Assembly (NCBI GenBank): GCA_025766275.1
Contig: JAFKAC010000067.1
Coordinates: 62,001 to 126,000, forward strand
Reading direction: 5' to 3'
Source of the DNA: Lactarius indigo
Lineage: Eukaryota; Basidiomycota; Agaricomycetes; Russulales; Russulaceae
Length of the DNA: 64,000 nucleotides
Every line of letters begins with the position of its first letter. Position 1 is the stretch's first letter. The position numbers and the translations under genes were made by a program. Positions 11,505 to 20,771 of this stretch are shown here, piece by piece. The notes under the pieces were generated by a model. It was not told the origin of the DNA and ran no database searches. It worked only from the letters and a program-made list of their open reading frames with translations.

Positions 11505-12109
11505 CCCATGTTTTGCGATGGTATCACAATAGATGTGGTTCATCATCGTTTGGAAGGTTGTGGGGGAGTTGGTGAGGCCAAAGAACATGACTGTGGGTTC
11601 AAACAGCCCAAACTTGGTCTTGAAGGCCACCTTCTCTTGGTTGCTGTTGTGTATCTGGATGTTGTTGTATCCCCACCTGATGTTGAGTTTGGTGTATATG
11701 TGCGCATTGCTGAGGTCATAGATGAGGTCCTGAATGAGTGGGAGCAGGTATTGATTCTGGACGGTATGTGAGTTGATGACACAATAATCCTGTACAGGGC
11801 ATAGCTTTCCATCCTTCTTTTTAACAGAGAAGAAAGATGACACATACAGGGAAATAGAAGGGTGTAAGTAGCCCATTGGAGCTTCTTGTCCAGGAATTCC
11901 TTTAATTTTCCTTCTTCTTCTTGGGTGAGTGGGTATATTTTACAATCAATTGCGGTGGGAGTTCCAGGCTTGAAATTGATGGCATGATCCCACAGTCTTG
12001 CTGGAGGGAATCATTGAGAGGCCTCTTCATTAAAGAGCCTTTTGAAGGTGTTGTAGACCACCGGCAGTTCTACTTGTTTTTCTCCTTTACGAGCTTGAAT
12101 GGCTAATTC
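11505..12109 (-). pseudogene. Element C RT fragment
   Basis: On the minus strand this reads RT from the conserved SFFSVKKKDGKL through IRWGYNNIQI to FGLTNSPTTFQTMMNHIY, and it is cut off at about 11505 next to element B. The YMDD active site is therefore missing. Its other side is interrupted by element D, whose target duplication AATTC is at 12105-12109. C's protease resumes at 30157-30161 and beyond. Confidence 0.85.
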
Positions 12110-12806
12110 TGTCACGAACCTATAAACCCGGTCGTGACTCAAGGTGCTTAAAAGACCGGTCTGATCTGGACCGGGCTTATGTCATCAACTTCCTAAAAGG
12201 GGAAATCCGAAATCGGAGTTTGAATTTCGCTCTCCAACGGTCACGTGATGTGTCATGTGATTACTCTGTTGTTTCAAGTCACATGTGTACATGCACGTGT
12301 ATCAATCAACGGTTGATCGTTTATCAACCAACGAAGATAATCAACCAAGTCACAAGGAACATGTGTTCTTATCATGGGTTCCGCAGCTGCTGCAGAATCA
12401 TGCCACTACGGCGCAATATGGCATCATCGACTGCGGCGCAGTTGTACCATGCTTATCTTTTATTCTGATTGGACAGTATTAATAACTAGTCTCTGGAATG
12501 TTCCAATCCGCAGTATTGCGCAGCACTCGTGGACAGGCCCTAAGCCTGCCCTAAACCTACGCACAGACCACTCCCTGTAGTATATAAGCTAGCGCAATCT
12601 ATCGGACAGTCCCTCAGACTGTCCACTTGTGACATCTTCCCTCTTGCCTCTCAGCTCCCTCGAGTGCCCCACCTTGTGTGCGCCACTATTCCCTTTGAGC
12701 CAAGACGCCTCCTCTTCGCCCCCTTCGATGCTCTCTCCATCTCTACCTCGCCCGCCGTCGTCACCAACCGTATCCCTCACTGTCGAGTGACAGTGAGTTC
12801 ACCACA
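12110..12806 (+). repeat. Element D 5' LTR
   Basis: It starts TGTCACGAACC and ends GTTCACCACA. It contains TATATAAG at 12581-12588, and a hairpin overlaps the predicted transcription start at about 12616. It is about 97% identical to 29460-30156. Confidence 0.95.
12581..12625 (+). promoter_or_regulatory. Element D promoter and start-site hairpin
   Basis: The TATA box (12581) is followed 35 nt later by AGACTGTCCA (12616-12625). That sequence is the complement of the primer-binding site at 12809-12818, so the transcript probably begins there. The arms GGACAGTC (12604-12611) and GACTGTCC (12617-12624) form a stem-loop across the start. Confidence 0.6.
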
Positions 12807-12808
12807 CT

Positions 12809-12818
12809 TGGACAGTCT
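12809..12818 (+). other. Element D self-complementary primer-binding site
   Basis: TGGACAGTCT lies 2 nt inside the 5' LTR. It is the exact reverse complement of 12616-12625 in the LTR. This is the Tf1-style arrangement, in which the 5' end of the RNA folds back to prime reverse transcription. Confidence 0.6.
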
Positions 12819-12847
12819 CTTTAATAGACTGACCTCGGGCTTTTCCA

Positions 12848-14665
12848 GTGGATTCAGACTACGACTTTTTGCAGTTTGGACATTGGGATGGAGACTCCTG
12901 CAGCTACCAGGAATACGATCATTTCCAGGGTAGCCCCCTCGACTCCATCTTCACTCGCTCTCCTGTCGCATCCACCTCTCGTCTTCCAGATCCCCCTTAC
13001 ATTCCTCTTCCCACTCCAAGCTTCTTCCCCCCTGTCATCCCCTCGCCCATCTTAGAAAGCCGGGAAGTCACCCCAGAGTTAGTTTACCCTGACCCTGAAG
13101 CCACACCTTGCCCCTCCCCTCATTCCGTCTCACCCAGTACCACACAATTTTACGAAGAAGTGCTCGAGATAGTAGACCTCAACGGAAACATAGTTGAGCT
13201 CTCTCGCACCCCTTCCCCTGAACCACGTGATGAACAGCACACAAGAAGGACATACTCACAGTGACAAGAAGACTGTGGTGAGATATGTCAAGGTGGCTGG
13301 AAGCAGCAGCAGGGAAGTCTAGCAGAGTGAAGCAGAGATGAAGTCTGGCACACAACAGAGTGAGAACTGATGTGGACCAGGGTGTACAGAGTACTCTACT
13401 TATACTATACAGAGGTGTGACACTAGTACAAGGACAGTGACATAGAGTCACGGACTACAAAGAGCGTTGTTCTACATACAGGACAAAAGGAATGTACCAA
13501 AGGAGAACAAGGCAACAAGAACAAAAGAAAGTCTAGACAAGTATGATATCATAGTGACATCACAATAAAGATAACGCTGTAAAGGGAACAAAGGAAGGAG
13601 TACAATGAAGTGTCCAGAGTGTTCTACATGATGTCATTGTACATGATGTCATAGATAAGCTAAGAAGTCCGAGATTGTACAGATCATATAATCTAATCTA
13701 CAGGTCCAATATATCTTATCTAAAGCAGTCCATATCTGCAAGTCCTTTAGAGCCGCTAAGTGTGTGCGGGTCACTTATCAACACCACGCGCCAAGTCTGC
13801 GCCCCCCATTCGTCTTCCCACACCTCGTCCCCCTCTCCCCTCGCACGCAGCAACTACCCCTCGTGCCTCTCCTTCGCTACCTGTTGATACTCCTCCGCAC
13901 CCTCCTTCTCCCTCGCCTCCTCCAGTTGCCTCGCGCCCCCCCACCCCTGACTCCCCTATTAACTACGAAAGGGTAGCTGAGCAAGCCCCCTTTGTCCCTC
14001 ACTCCAACCTGGAGAACATCCCTCCTGCCACTGCTGCTGCCTACCAGGCCCCCCCTTGTCTCCTTCACCAAGGAGAACATCCCCATCTTTACATCGCCGT
14101 CATCACTCCCCAAGGAGAATCTTGGCGGTCCACCTCCACTACACTTTGGGAACTAATCACTAAAGTTCCCCTCGCAACTACCCTCGTCACCTATCCCCCA
14201 GTCTTTCCTTCTGTCACCCCTTTCCGTCTCCTCCCCCCTCACATTTACACCCTTTTCCCTCGTATTATTGACCCCTCTCAACACCCCAACTTCCCTCCCC
14301 TATACATTTGTTCCAAAGCCATTTACAACCTCCCTTCCCCTGACACCCCCTTTGGAACTGTGCGCTACGACTTCAGGGAAGGATTGCGGCGTGTTTTCGC
14401 CCCCCTCACTAACATTCATAGGGCCGGGTATATCAACTCTCTAGTGACCCTAGAGATCCAAGACTTCTTGGATGGGAGAATTGTAACCACCTACGGACAT
14501 CTTCGCTTTGCTGTTAACAGACAGATTTACGCATACCACCAGGGATACTTCTTTGAGGACATAGTCCGTGCCTCCCCCCATTTACTTGCTTACTGCCTTA
14601 CCCCCCGTATCCCTGTCGACCCTTTCTCTTTTATTACTGCCTACCCCGACTCCCAACCCCTCTAG
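12848..14665 (+). pseudogene. Element D ORF1, unknown Pro-rich protein (split by an LTR)
   Basis: The frame starts at ATG 12848, stops being readable at the copia LTR (13228-13783), and resumes after the second CCACG copy at 13789. Removing the LTR and one TSD gives exactly 419 codons including the TAG at 14663-14665. The N-terminal 200 residues are rich in Pro and Ser. The rest is more ordered, with motifs such as GTVRYDFREGLRRVF and HLRFAVNRQIYAY. I recognise no family. It is not the normal gag, which is the third ORF. The absence of any other stop suggests it was under selection until recently. It could be an accessory protein or an N-terminal gag portion. Confidence 0.7.
13228..13783 (-). 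repeat. Copia-type solo LTR in D ORF1
   Basis: It is 556 bp, TGATGAACAGC to CTTATCAACA on the plus strand, with the 5-bp duplication CCACG at 13223-13227 and 13784-13788. The sense orientation is minus, judged from the copy that adjoins copia RNase H. Confidence 0.93.
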
Positions 14666-14719
14666 AAGTCAGTAAGGGGGAAGTACCTTTTTCGAAGAAC
14701 AATAAAATTGCCTTGACTG

Positions 14720-14800
14720 CTTAAAATGAGTGTTTTAAGTCTCAACGCAATAGTAAGTAAATCATTACTACCTAAAGGTCTTAAACTGAGTGGTTTTAAG
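14720..14800 (+). other. Two tandem stem-loops between D ORF1 and ORF2
   Basis: CTTAAAA-TGAGTG-TTTTAAG (14720-14739) and CTTAAAC-TGAGTG-GTTTTAAG (14780-14800) are related hairpins with the same loop. Between them a GTAAGT donor-like sequence starts at 14751, and CCCCAG at about 14804-14809 could be an acceptor. They lie in the only gap (14666-14799) between the first two ORFs. Confidence 0.45.
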
Positions 14801-15693
14801 TGCCCCCAGAACAACTTACTGAAGCTCAGAGGCTAGTGCTAGCCCAAGCCAACTTTGAATCTCACAGACAACGACAACTTGAACGATACTACCCCTCTAC
14901 TGCCCTTGTTGACTTAACAGCTGTAAACAACGCTGACTCTTGGACTGACCCCCCCACTGTCCTTAACAAATTCCACTATAGCTTCGACTTTGGGAAAATA
15001 CTAAGCGAAAACCCAAGAAAATTATACCTGCCGAACATCAACCTGGAACCCATCACAAACTGGGCAATCACCCTGGCTTCCACTCAACACACTACAAGAA
15101 GGCGCCATCACCGTCCCCAAGTAGACACCCGTCCCCTCACCTCCACAAACACTACCCCAGTAATCTCAAGACAAGCAACACGCACCCATCGACGAACCCC
15201 TAGCCAAATCCCTAGTATTAACCAGTCCAGTCCAAATGAACCTGTTTTCCCTAGTATCCAAAACATCCCTAGACAACACACTACTAGTAGTGACGAAGCA
15301 CATTACCTAGAAACCCAACCCAGGGAGATTTATTGTCACCTCCCAGAGGCAATCCTTGTAACCAAAAGTTTACCCACACGAACCCCCAGAGAACTCAACG
15401 TTTTCAAGCGCCATTGCACCCTCCTCTATCAGAACCGACACACCAACAAAACTTTGTTCTTTGATCAACCACTCATTAGGGCAACTGAGATCACCACCAG
15501 CCCCTTATATTTCCAAGACTTCTTGTGGAGAAGTAAAACCATCCTGACTCATTTCGGTATTTGGGAAGAATACCATTGGATCCGCCGACAACAAAGGATC
15601 AACCACCCAGATTGTGCCATCTTACTCCCTGCCTTTAAAGTATATTACCCCTGGAACATAGACAGTTGGACTGTCACCTGTCTACAGGCCTAG
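14800..15693 (+). CDS. Element D ORF2, unknown protein without ATG
   Basis: This is an open frame of 297 codons ending in TAG (15691-15693). It opens right after a TAA at 14797-14799 with GTG, and the translation has no internal methionine, so a normal start is lacking. It may be joined to ORF1 by splicing or recoding, or use a near-cognate start. No catalytic or zinc-binding motif is seen. The middle third is rich in Thr, Arg, Pro and Ser, and the last 100 residues are richer in aromatic and charged residues (LYFQDFLWRSKTIL, EEYHWIRRQQR). The gag ATG follows 3 nt after its stop, which is suggestive of coupled translation. It is unbroken even though gag and pol carry stops. Confidence 0.6.
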   Translation: MPPEQLTEAQRLVLAQANFESHRQRQLERYYPSTALVDLTAVNNADSWTDPPTVLNKFHYSFDFGKILSENPRKLYLPNINLEPITNWAITLASTQHTTRRRHHRPQVDTRPLTSTNTTPVISRQATRTHRRTPSQIPSINQSSPNEPVFPSIQNIPRQHTTSSDEAHYLETQPREIYCHLPEAILVTKSLPTRTPRELNVFKRHCTLLYQNRHTNKTLFFDQPLIRATEITTSPLYFQDFLWRSKTILTHFGIWEEYHWIRRQQRINHPDCAILLPAFKVYYPWNIDSWTVTCLQA

Positions 15694-17215
15694 TGTATGA
15701 ATACACAGCGACCTCTCACACCGGAAGAAAAAGCCCACATCCCAGTATACTTCTTCGACCCCTATTTTTCTCTCACCGATAACCTTTACTACGCCAAGTG
15801 GAAAGAGGAGGACATCTCCAGCCCTACTGGAAAACACCCATGGACGATTGTCGCCACCCAACACCAAATTGTCTTTCAAGACCTTAAGGAAGCCTTTCCG
15901 GGTATCGACAAAGTTGAAAACATAAACTACAATGCCCTACACGCCACCTTCAAAGGGAAGAACGTCCGTTGGAACTTTGTAAACGAACAGTGGATCTACC
16001 TAAACAACAAACCAGTCCACTTCAACACACCTAGTGAATCCGACGATTCAACAAGCGATACAGAAGAAGTATCACAAATCCTAGATACTACTACCAAGAA
16101 ACTCTCCAGTCTACTCTCCCAAGTAACCTCCCGACCCTCGACACCCCAGATTTCCCCTAAAACTCCTGGCCCAAGTCGCCTTCCTCCAACAGTTCCACCA
16201 CATCGACTCCCATCACCACCCCTAACTGTTCAAGTCTCTTCCTCAGCACCCCCCTTATCTGTTCCTCCTGTACCCGCTGCAATGGCAGCCCCTGCACCTG
16301 CAAAAATTTTAGGCACAGCGCCTGAACCTTTTGATGGCAAACCCAACAATGCTGAGGCCTTTTGGAACAACCTGGCAAATTACTTCCATCTAAACCAAGA
16401 TATCTTTAACACCAAGGATAAGAAGATATCCACTGCCCTTACCTACTTCAAGGTTGGAACCCCAGCAGGAGAATGGGCTCAAGATAGACAAAAGAAAGCC
16501 TTAAATCCGACTGGTGGTACCGCGATTACCTTTGGCACCTGGGCACAGTTCAAAACCGACTTTGATGCACACTTCGTTCCTGGTCACACTGCCATGGAAT
16601 CCACCAACAAAATGTATTCTCTAAAGATGGGGACCTGACCTTTCAATGAATGGTTCCAAGAATGGTCGACCCATGCTACACGCAGTGGGGCAAACGAACA
16701 AACCAAGATGTATGCTTTCCGACAAGCCATCCCAACGGCTTTAAACATGAAGCTGCTCGGCATATCCCCCATCCCTACCACCTTCAACACCCTTGTTGAG
16801 AAAGCACGCGAATTTGATCGCACATATCAAATTTACACTGGCCATGCCATTAACCAGTTTAACAAGACCCATAAGCCCACTTCAGGGTGAGCTGTCCTAG
16901 CAGAGGACGAAGGTGTAAATGTCAACACCTCCTCATCGCGTACCACCAAACCAAGAGCCAAACTTACCAAAGAAGAGCGGGAGTACCATTTCAAGAATAA
17001 ACTCTGTCTGTACTGTGGCAAGCCAGGCCATGTACTTAAAGAATGTCACGCCAAGATGGCAGCCATGAAGGCGAAAGGAGGCCAATCCAACAACAACGCT
17101 AGGGCGCGTGGCGCCTTTGTTGATGAACCAAGTCAGGAGGAAGTACCTGCTGACCACCCAGCAAACATAGGAGCGGTATATTGAGAGATACTCCCTTTTG
17201 ACCCAGACGCACGTC

Positions 17216-17831
17216 TGTTGATAAGTGACCCTTGTGCACTTAGCGGCTCATACGGACCGGACTTGCAGCATGGACTGCTGTAGATTAGATATATAGGACT
17301 TGTAGATTAGATACTGGGTTGATCTGTACAATCTATTACTTATCATTGCGTCACCTATGACATCATGTACTATGACATCATGTGGACTCCTCTGGACTTG
17401 TCATTGTACTACATCCTTGTTCTTGCTTTGGATATATCTTTATTGTGATGTCATTATGATATCATCTTAGTCTGGACTCTTCTTGTTCTATACGCCTTGT
17501 TCTCCATATGCACGCTCCTTTGTCCTGTTATAGAACAATGCGCTCCTTGTATTCTGTGACCTGTAGTTACTTCCCTTGTACTGGTGTCACACCTCTGTAC
17601 AGTATAAGTAGACTGCCTGTACGCCCTGGTCCACATCAGTTCTCTCACTGCTGTGTACCAGGTATGTCCTCTCCTCTGTAATACTATTATCAGTTCTCTC
17701 ACTGCTGTGTACCAGACACTCTTGCTTTACTTGCCTGACAACTCCCTGTTGCTGCTTCAAGCACTCTCTGCATATCTCACCACAGTCACTTTTGCCACTG
17801 TGAGTATGCTCTCTATCTGTGCTGTTCATCA
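17216..17831 (+). repeat. Copia-type solo LTR in D gag
   Basis: TGTTGATAAG to TGTTCATCA, 616 bp, flanked by ACGTC at 17211-17215 and 17832-17836. It carries a short internal duplication around CAGTTCTCTCACTGCTGTGT (about 17637 and 17693). Confidence 0.93.
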
Positions 17832-17858
17832 ACGTCCGCGTTCGGTGCCTATAAATGA

Positions 17859-17865
17859 GGATTTT
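17859..17865 (+). other. GGATTTT frameshift candidate at D gag/pol overlap
   Basis: The gag frame reads G GAT TTT and then TAG; the -1 frame reads GGA TTT TTA GGC and opens pol. The pol frame has a stop just upstream (17856-17858), so a shift must occur in this short window. The same heptamer is known as a -1 shift site in red clover necrotic mosaic virus. Confidence 0.5.
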
Positions 17866-20246
17866 TAGGCTCTTCCATTGTAGCACTGTCGATTGGAAGT
17901 ATTCGTGCCAGTAGCATTGTACACGGCCTTTCCCTACTAGAGACGCTCGGAGCTGAGCATGTACCTGTAGAAACAATTTGGAATAGGAGAGCTCCTTCAA
18001 TTGTTCTCAGAGTTACACTAGTAGGAAAGAAGTCTGGCAAGGAAATCAGTGCCTGTGCCCTGTTGGACAGTGGCACAGAGGGCATCATCATGGATGATGG
18101 GTTTGCGCAAGCAAACAACCTAACAATGAGGACACTAATTAAACCCTTACCAGTTAGAAACGTGGATGGGTCTCCCAACAAGACGGGATCTGTTAAGTAC
18201 ACAATGATCCAAAGACTACGGATCAGGACTTCTGACAATAACTACCACGATGAAACTGTGGAACTTTACGCAACTACTCTAGGGGAGCATGATATAATCT
18301 TAGGAACAGATTGGCTCCAAGCACACAACCCAGAAATCGATTGGCTTCAACCAAAACTAGCCTTCACCAGATGCCCGAAAACCTGCACCCTATCCTCCTC
18401 GGCAGTCATCATCTCTTCACAAACACCACAAACACGACACACGACTATTAACATCCTGGAACTTGACCATAACCAAGAAACCTGTCTCCCCACCAATGAG
18501 GAAAGCGAACCTCCAGAACCCGCCTTCGCCCAAGATGCCTGCGAACCCTGGCTGTGGATCCACAGCTTTGCCAAGTATGATCACCTGGCAATTCAAGCGA
18601 AAATAACTACAAGCACCAAAATAGCTGCACGGACCGCACCCAAGCCTTCCACCGACCACATCCCCAGTCATTTCCAACGATACACTAAAGTATTTAGTGA
18701 AACTGCGTCCCACCGACTACCCTAACACCAACCTTGGGATCACACAATTGATCTCAAACCAGGAGCCACTATGAAGAATTGTGGCATTTATCGACTTACA
18801 CCAAAGGAATCTGATGCCCTCAAAGAGTATATTTCTGAACACCTAAAGAAAGGTTACATTTGACCATCTAAGTCGCCCATGGCCTCCCCCTTTTTCTTTG
18901 TCGACAAGAAGGATGGCAAACTCCGACCTGTACAAGACTACTGTGCCCTCAATGATATAACCATCAAAAATGCAGCACCCCTCCCCCTTATCCCTGAACT
19001 CATTGACAAACTTCATGGTGCTCGTTACTTCACCAAACTAGATATTCGCTGGGGTTACAACAATATCTGCATCCGTGAAGGCGATGAATATAAGGCAGCC
19101 TTCAAAACATCTTTAGGACTTTTTGAACCCACAGTAATGACCTTTGGCCTCTGCAATGCCCCTGCCACCTTCCAGACATTCATGAACCAGATCTTCGAAT
19201 CCTTGATCAATGATGGACATGTTGTAGTCCACCTTGATGACATCTTGATCTTCACAGAAGATATCTCTTCCCTTACAGTGTTGATGCACGAAGTACTTCA
19301 ACGGCTGGAACGCCACGACCTCTACCTGAAACCTGAAAAATGTACCTTCACACAAACTTCCATAGAATACCTCGGAATCGTCATTTCTGATGGCCAAGTT
19401 TCTATGGACCCTGCAAAAGTTGCGGGAATTACTCAATGGCCCACCCCACGCACTGTCAAACAAGTACAAGCCTTCCTGGGCTTTTGCAATTTCTATCGAC
19501 ACTTCATTAGGGACTACTCTACTATCGCCCGCCCCTTGTTTGATCTAACCAAGAAAGATGTCCCCTTTTCTTGGGGTACTGCGGCGGAAAGCGCTTTCTG
19601 CACCCTGATCGAATGCTTCACCAAGGCTCCTGTCCTTGCCCTGCCTGACCATTCTAAACCCTTCCGCCTCATCACTGATGCAAGTGATTTTGCTACCGGT
19701 GCCATTCTGGAACAACCTGATGCCTTGCAACATTGGCACCCCGTCACCTTCCTTTCCAAATCCCTCCTTCCTGCTGAGCGTCACTACGAAATCTGCAACA
19801 AGGAACTTCTTGCCATCATCCACGCCTTGCATGCTTTCCGCCACTACCTGGAAGGGCAGGATGACATCACTGAAATCTGGTCTGACCATGGCAACCTTGT
19901 CTATTTTACTACAAAGCAGAAGCTTTCCTGCTGGCAGGCCCGTTGGGCCTTATTCCTCTCTCACTTCCAGTTCATCATCATCCACAAACCTGGTACACAA
20001 AATAAGTCTGATGCACTGTCTCGGCGTCCAGATCATAAAAAGGGGATAGCAGATGAAGATGAGAAGCGAGTACTCCTAGATACCAAATATTTTTCCATCA
20101 ACGCAGTACAAAGAACTGCAGTAACCATTCAAGGAGACACCACCCTCCAACAACGAATCAAAAACACCCAGACCTATGACAAGGAAGTCAGCATGGCCCT
20201 AGAATCTCTTCTAAAAAATGGCCCTCGATCCCTAGCTAAGGGTCTA
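17859..20246 (+). pseudogene. Element D pol, protease, RT and RNase H
   Basis: The aspartic protease has LLDSGTEG (about 18060) and HDIILGTDWL. RT follows with SPFFFVDKKDGKLRPVQDY, IRWGYNNI and a catalytic box reading HLDD at about 19231-19242 instead of YxDD; both catalytic Asp remain. RNase H ends at SDALSRRPDH (about 20030). Two stops are seen: TAA at 18723-18725 and TGA at 18861-18863. Element E is inserted after 20246, and pol continues at 28066. Confidence 0.88.
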
Positions 20247-20740
20247 TGTAACGCCGTCACGACGTTAGCTCGACTTGAGCTCTATAGAGGCGGTAACAAC
20301 TTAGCGGATGTTCTGAGGACATGAAGATCCAGACGTGACGAATGTCTTGAAGACACGAAGGTCCAAGCGTAGGCGACGGTGAACACTCGAAGGTGCACCT
20401 ACTCAAAGAGGCGGTGGAAGAGAGAGAGATAGAAGGAGAAACAAGTGACGATTCAAGAAGACCAAGATGGCGTATCTTGGTCTTCACATGACAGATTAAA
20501 TACAAGTTGAGCAGGCTTTCAAGCGCTGCTATGAGTCACGGTAATGTAGCGTCCAACGTATCGCGTAAGTAGCTCGAACCCTAATACTACTACTACTAGT
20601 ATTAGTGGCATAGTCCTCAGTCAGCAATCAGCGCGCAATCTCCTATTGTACTCGTAATCGCCTATCGTAAGTCCGCAACTAATCTACCTTACCGCCGTAG
20701 TTGCAACCGGTACAGTAAGGGTATGGTCCGAAACGTAACA
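20247..20740 (-). repeat. Element E 3' LTR
   Basis: On the minus strand it runs from TGTTACG to GGCGTTACA. It differs from the 5' LTR at three CpG positions. The polypurine tract adjoins it at 20741. Confidence 0.95.
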
Positions 20741-20760
20741 TCACCTCCTCTTCTAGCGTG
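20741..20760 (-). promoter_or_regulatory. Polypurine tract of element E
   Basis: On the minus strand AGAAGAGGAGGTGA directly precedes the 3' LTR. Confidence 0.75.
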
Positions 20761-20771
20761 AGACCCCTGGC

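Larger units (their letters stand above)
15697..17868 (+). pseudogene. Element D gag with CCHC knuckle (defective)
   Basis: ATG at 15697. An N-terminal domain is followed by a Pro-rich linker. The retrotransposon gag/capsid region then runs from about residue 205 (PEPFDGKPNNAEAFWNNL) to about residue 390. The zinc knuckle CLYCGKPGHVLKEC lies near 17008-17049. TGA stops occur at 16636, 16888 and 17182. A copia LTR (17216-17831, TSD ACGTC) interrupts the tail. Without it the frame is 517 codons and ends in TAG at 17866-17868, overlapping pol by 10 nt in the -1 frame. Gag would form the particle that houses reverse transcription. Confidence 0.85.
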
